This document shows positions 5,462 to 7,589 of a stretch of DNA of 7,589 bases, in pieces. Position 1 is the first letter of the stretch; every line of letters starts with the position of its first letter. A program made the position numbers and the translations under genes. The notes beneath the pieces are model-generated. The model was not told the origin of the DNA and made no database searches. It worked only from the letters and a program-made list of their open reading frames with translations. This DNA is from an uncultured Chloroflexaceae bacterium (GTDB lineage: Bacteria; Chloroflexota; Chloroflexia; Chloroflexales; Chloroflexaceae): NCBI GenBank assembly GCA_937141995.1, contig CAKZQX010000378.1, positions 1 through 7,589 of the forward strand. The letters are read 5' to 3'.

Positions 5462-6025
5462 CTACTCCTGCTTCGAGCGCGTCGCCGCCAGGCGGCGCAG
5501 TTGGTAGGCCAGGAAGCGCTCATCCGGGCGGGCGGCCCAGGTGTAGACCACACAGGTACCTGCCAGTTTATCGTGCCAACCCTGCCGCCGATCATCAATC
5601 AGCGTCCACAAAAACCCGAGGTAGAGCGGCAGCGCCGACAGCAAATACCCTATGAGGCGCAGGATGGCGCGCAGAAGAGACAACCGTTTGCCGTTGATGG
5701 TGACAACCCGCAGTCCCATAAATGCCTTGCCGGGAGTGCGCCCGGTTGTTGACCAGAAAAACAGGTTATAGGCGATGTAGATAATACTACCAAAAAGACC
5801 CACCAGCACCGGCCCGGATGTCGCAAGAAACTGCTGCAACCAGGCCGGTATAGCGGCCTCCAGCCGGAGCGCCTCGACCAACGGTCCGAGCTGAAGCAGC
5901 GACTGGGTGATAACAAAGGCCCAGACCATCAGGCTTAGTGTCACCGTCACAACGATGACATCAATAAAGAAGGCAATGAACCGGCTGGTAAACCCGGCAT
6001 AGTGTCCTAACAACCCGTGCGGCAT
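5462..6025 (-). CDS. RDD family integral membrane protein
   Basis: The 187-residue protein carries the motifs that define the RDD family: 'GFTSRFIAFFIDVIVV' (11-26, Arg15 and Asp22), 'GRTPGKAFMGLRVV' (95-108) and 'DDRRQGWHDKLAGTCVVY' (144-161). Hydrophobic segments lie at about 16-40, 71-93 and 118-143, consistent with the usual three membrane passes. The C-terminus is short, basic and probably cytoplasmic. RDD proteins are poorly understood; a few have been linked to ion or proton antiport, and none of that can be assigned here. Translation starts at ATG 6025 with AGAGG about 10 nt upstream. The gene is the second in a two-gene operon, 4 nt after the hypothetical at 6030-6851, so the two products are probably made together. 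It ends 6 nt from the convergent trmJ gene. Confidence 0.9.
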   Translation of the reverse strand: MPHGLLGHYAGFTSRFIAFFIDVIVVTVTLSLMVWAFVITQSLLQLGPLVEALRLEAAIPAWLQQFLATSGPVLVGLFGSIIYIAYNLFFWSTTGRTPGKAFMGLRVVTINGKRLSLLRAILRLIGYLLSALPLYLGFLWTLIDDRRQGWHDKLAGTCVVYTWAARPDERFLAYQLRRLAATRSKQE

Positions 6026-6029
6026 ACGA

Positions 6030-6851
6030 CTACGCCTCTAACTCCTCAATTGATCGAATATGCTCGGCACGGATACGTACAGCGGCCGGCGGTTCGGGCA
6101 ACTGCTCGCGGGGTGTGCGCCCCAGCAACGATCGCACCACTCGCTCCACCAGAGTATCGGCGCTGACGGCGCGCTCCCGTACCTCCTCAATGACCTCACC
6201 CGCCAGACCAGTGCCCTGCTTCTGCACCAGTTCTTGCACTTCCGGGTTAATGGCAATCTGATGCACCGATGACTCAAAGGTCAGTTGGGCTGCCGTCTCG
6301 GTGAGGATGCGGCTGCGGGCTTCTTCCTGGCGGCCGCGTTCGATCCAGCGGAAGACCTCCGCCTCGCCGCGTGCCGCATATGTGTCAAACAGCCTCTGCG
6401 CCGGGGCCAGCAACGGATTGCGCTGCAATGGTCGGGTCAGCGCGGTTGCCATATTTCCCAGTTCCTGATCGATCCGGCTCAATGTGGTAATGCCTTCTTC
6501 CATGCGTGATTGTGACTCGAACAGCAGGCCAATCAGGGCATACCGCAGACTCTCCGCCGGGGTATCGGTTGGGGCGGGTTGCTGCGGCAGTGTTTGTTGG
6601 GGGCTGCCGGGATGCTGCTCAACCGCTGCCGCCTCGCCGGGTGTGTCGGGTTGGACGGGTGGTGTGGGGCGCGATTCAGGTTGGGATGTTGCCGTGCCGT
6701 GCGTCTGCAGCTCCCGGGAATACGCCTGATTGGCTGTCTGTTCCCAGGTCTGCAACTGGCGCTGCAGTTCATCTAACCCCAGAATGGCGCTCCCGACCAT
6801 CAGGCGGGTAAATGTGCGGAGCGGGTTACTCTTCTTCTGCGAGCGATCCAT
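6030..6851 (-). CDS. Hypothetical protein with Pro/Gln-rich linker, partner of RDD gene
   Basis: I do not recognise this 273-residue protein as a named family. It has a basic N-terminus (1-17), a short mildly hydrophobic stretch 'LMVGSAILGL' (17-26, too short for a firm membrane call) and a helix to about 50. A low-complexity Pro/Gln/Thr linker covers 51-100. A helical, charged C-terminal domain follows (100-273), including 'FRWIERGRQEEARSRIL' and 'PEVQELVQKQGTGLAGEV' with a following amphipathic helix 'ADTLVERVVRSLLGR'. The last segment reminds me of regions found near RDD domains in other high-GC bacteria, but that is recollection, not a search result. Start ATG 6851 is preceded by AGAGG with a 6-nt spacer. 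It is the first gene of the operon with the RDD protein, which suggests a joint membrane-associated role. Confidence 0.8.
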   Translation of the reverse strand: MDRSQKKSNPLRTFTRLMVGSAILGLDELQRQLQTWEQTANQAYSRELQTHGTATSQPESRPTPPVQPDTPGEAAAVEQHPGSPQQTLPQQPAPTDTPAESLRYALIGLLFESQSRMEEGITTLSRIDQELGNMATALTRPLQRNPLLAPAQRLFDTYAARGEAEVFRWIERGRQEEARSRILTETAAQLTFESSVHQIAINPEVQELVQKQGTGLAGEVIEEVRERAVSADTLVERVVRSLLGRTPREQLPEPPAAVRIRAEHIRSIEELEA

Positions 6852-6914
6852 AACATGCCTCTATATTCCTCTTCAATCACGTTCTCTGACCACTACCTGA
6901 AACTATGTCTCTGC
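6852..6914. other. Upstream region of the hypothetical/RDD operon
   Basis: This stretch holds the ribosome site AGAGG (6862-6858 on the minus strand) and presumably the operon promoter. I see no convincing -35/-10 pair. The repeat elements begin immediately beyond it. Confidence 0.35.
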
Positions 6915-6921
6915 TAAATTA
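6915..6921 (+). repeat. Direct repeat TAAATTA (first of three)
   Basis: TAAATTA occurs at 6915-6921, 7109-7115 and 7309-7315: before element A, between A and B, and after B. This spacing suggests duplicated target sequence shared by two adjacent insertions. Confidence 0.6.
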
Positions 6922-7108
6922 TACGAGTTACGCAGTAGGTGTTCAAACCGCACGTTCCACCGATGGAAGCCCAATTCGCCTCCGCCCTACCGGAAACGAT
7001 ATCCCCCGCCAGATGCGGGATCATCTGATCCATGGCAGCATTGGCCGTTTCGCGCATGTCGCGCATTTCGTGTTGTTCGTGGTCCAAACGCGCACCGCGT
7101 AACTACGG
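6922..7108 (+). mobile_element. Repeat element copy A (core palindrome missing)
   Basis: The left end TACGAGTTACGCAGT (6922-6936) and right end ACCGCGTAACTACGG (7094-7108) are inverted relatives of the family ends. The left arm 'tcaaaccgcacgttccaccg' and 'atggaagcccaattcgcct' matches copy C (2720-2760) in order and spacing. After ttcgcct the sequence jumps to 'ccgccctaccggaaacgatatc', which matches the right flank of the copy C core, so the hairpin seems to have been lost precisely. The remainder (7005-7093) is not related to the other copies and contains a small palindrome, ggatca-tc-tgatcc (7018-7031). Confidence 0.55.
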
Positions 7109-7115
7109 TAAATTA
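7109..7115 (+). repeat. Direct repeat TAAATTA between elements A and B
   Basis: This is the middle of the three TAAATTA copies. It forms the whole junction between the right end of A and the left end of B. Confidence 0.6.
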
Positions 7116-7308
7116 CACGAGTTATGCGGTCCCTTCCCCGGAAGTCGATATCGCCTCCGGCAGGGTGGAAGATTCTCGATCTTTTGCACAAAAAATTCAC
7201 TCTGTGAATTTTTTTGTGCAAAAGATCAACAGAGTACCATGCTGCCGCAGGCGAAGCGGCCTTCAGGTCTGGCATCAGGCCGAAACCAGCGACACCGCGT
7301 AACTCGTG
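7116..7308 (-). mobile_element. MITE-like repeat element copy B (193 bp, complete, reverse)
   Basis: Ends CACGAGTTATGCGGT (7116-7130) and ACCGCGTAACTCGTG (7294-7308) are inverted repeats at 14 of 15 positions. Inside are tcgcctccggcag (7151-7163), a central palindrome (7178-7227) and taccatgctgccgcaggcga (7235-7254). Compared with copy C the whole unit is in reverse orientation: its left arm 'cggtccctt...ggaagtcgatatcgcctccgg' equals the reverse complement of the right arm of C. It is flanked on both sides by TAAATTA (GTAAATTA counting one more base). It encodes no plausible protein. Confidence 0.7.
7178..7227. repeat. Central 23-bp palindrome of element B (one bulge)
   Basis: Arm 7178-7200 (gatcttttgcacaaaaaatt then cac) pairs with 7204-7227 around loop TCT; the only flaw is one extra T in the right arm (A6 against T7). 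As in copy D, the inner hairpin is bordered by A6 and T7 tracts. Confidence 0.88.
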
Positions 7309-7315
7309 TAAATTA
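7309..7315 (+). repeat. Direct repeat TAAATTA after element B
   Basis: This is the third TAAATTA copy, immediately outside the right terminal repeat of element B. Confidence 0.6.
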
Positions 7316-7389
7316 TACCTGCTTTTGCGCACATAGACGAATGATTAGCGCGCGGCGATAGTCTGTCCCGGACGGGTAGAGACCCAAAC

Positions 7390-7417
7390 TTTACGGATAG
7401 GCAAAATCGGCGATAAT
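7390..7417 (+). promoter_or_regulatory. Sigma-70-like promoter for the flavoprotein gene
   Basis: TTTACG (7390-7395, four of six to TTGACA) and GATAAT (7412-7417, five of six to TATAAT) are separated by 16 nt. The start would fall near 7424, leaving a leader of about 35 nt. An imperfect inverted repeat (gtctgtcccg / cgggtagagac, 7361-7383) lies just upstream, and CGGCGATA occurs at both 7353-7360 and 7408-7415, the second copy overlapping the -10 box. Either could be a regulator site, but nothing proves it. Confidence 0.5.
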
Positions 7418-7458
7418 ACAGACCGTCCTGGTTCGCGCATGACATTAAGGAGCGCATG

Positions 7459-7589
7459 ATGTTCAACGAACAGACAGACATTGCAACTGGTTTTCCCGGA
7501 CAGTGGGATGCCACGGCGGATGTGGTCATTCTGGGTGCGGGTGGCGGCGGTCTGGCGGCGGCAGTTGAGGCGGCCGCGGCGGGTAGCAG
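7459..7589 (+). CDS. FAD-dependent oxidoreductase, N-terminal fragment (3'-truncated)
   Basis: Only 43 codons are visible before the window ends. Residues about 21-42 read 'DVVILGAGGGGLAAAVEAAA', a beta-alpha-beta dinucleotide-binding fold with the GxGxxG pattern preceded by hydrophobic residues. The spacing and the 20-residue N-terminal lead resemble flavoproteins of the fumarate reductase/3-ketosteroid-dehydrogenase group (FAD_binding_2), though other FAD or NAD(P) enzymes are possible from so little sequence. Two ATGs are adjacent (7456, 7459). AAGGAG (7447-7452) lies 6 nt before the second, the better spacing, so I chose 7459. A likely promoter lies at 7390-7417. Substrate and pathway cannot be inferred. 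Confidence 0.8.
   Translation, partial: MFNEQTDIATGFPGQWDATADVVILGAGGGGLAAAVEAAAAGS

Noticed and set aside
2587..7315. CRISPR array
   Set aside because: The repeats are few, dispersed and in both orientations, with long palindromes and no regular spacers or cas genes.
2587..7315. Autonomous insertion sequence
   Set aside because: No transposase or DDE/HUH/serine-recombinase motif is encoded anywhere in the window; only element ends and cores are present.
7032..7361. A 109-residue frame (and antisense counterparts) across elements A and B
   Set aside because: It consists of repeat sequence only. Similar short frames arise in each copy because of the shared repeat, not from selection for protein.

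Overview
The window is about 60% G+C and looks like a bacterial chromosome segment, most plausibly from Chloroflexota (class Chloroflexia, the Chloroflexus/Roseiflexus/Oscillochloris type). This assignment is an inference. It rests on the gene mix (a baseplate-J-like protein directly upstream of ruvX, an AlbA_2/HATPase regulator-like protein, a RDD membrane protein paired with a lineage-restricted hypothetical), the style of the proteins and the base composition. There is no rRNA or other marker to prove it.

Layout. Bases 1-1685 hold two plus-strand genes: the 3' part of a baseplate J/gp47-like protein and, 5 nt later, ruvX. A 16-bp perfect hairpin overlaps the ruvX stop and separates it from a convergent Bax-inhibitor-1 family membrane protein (1734-2432, minus). 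Bases 2433-2908 are non-coding and carry two copies of a repeat element. A 466-residue AlbA_2 + HATPase_c_4 + winged-helix protein follows (2909-4309, plus). Bases 4310-4711 are non-coding, with a short 9-bp tandem repeat, a third element copy and an inverted repeat. They precede a TrmJ-type SPOUT rRNA/tRNA methyltransferase (4712-5455, plus). Convergent to it, 6 nt away, is a two-gene minus-strand operon: a hypothetical with a Pro/Gln-rich linker (6851-6030), then a RDD-family membrane protein (6025-5462). Bases 6852-7458 are non-coding and hold two more element copies and a sigma-70-like promoter. The window ends in the first 43 codons of a FAD-dependent oxidoreductase (plus).

The protein genes are mostly ordinary housekeeping or accessory genes with no single shared pathway. 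The unusual part lies between them: five copies (three complete, two lacking the core) of a roughly 190-210 bp non-coding element. Its terminal inverted repeats resemble CACGMGTTACGYGGT. Inside is a conserved outer inverted repeat (tcgcctccggcag ... ctgccgcaggcga), and in the centre a 22-24 bp near-perfect palindrome. The palindrome sequence differs between copies while base pairing is kept. One copy is flanked by an 8-bp direct repeat (TTATCATT), and two tandem copies are separated and bounded by TAAATTA. No transposase is encoded here, so the family looks like a non-autonomous, MITE-like mobile element with a conserved cruciform or hairpin core. All copies sit in gaps between genes, and one supplies the immediate upstream region of the AlbA_2 gene.
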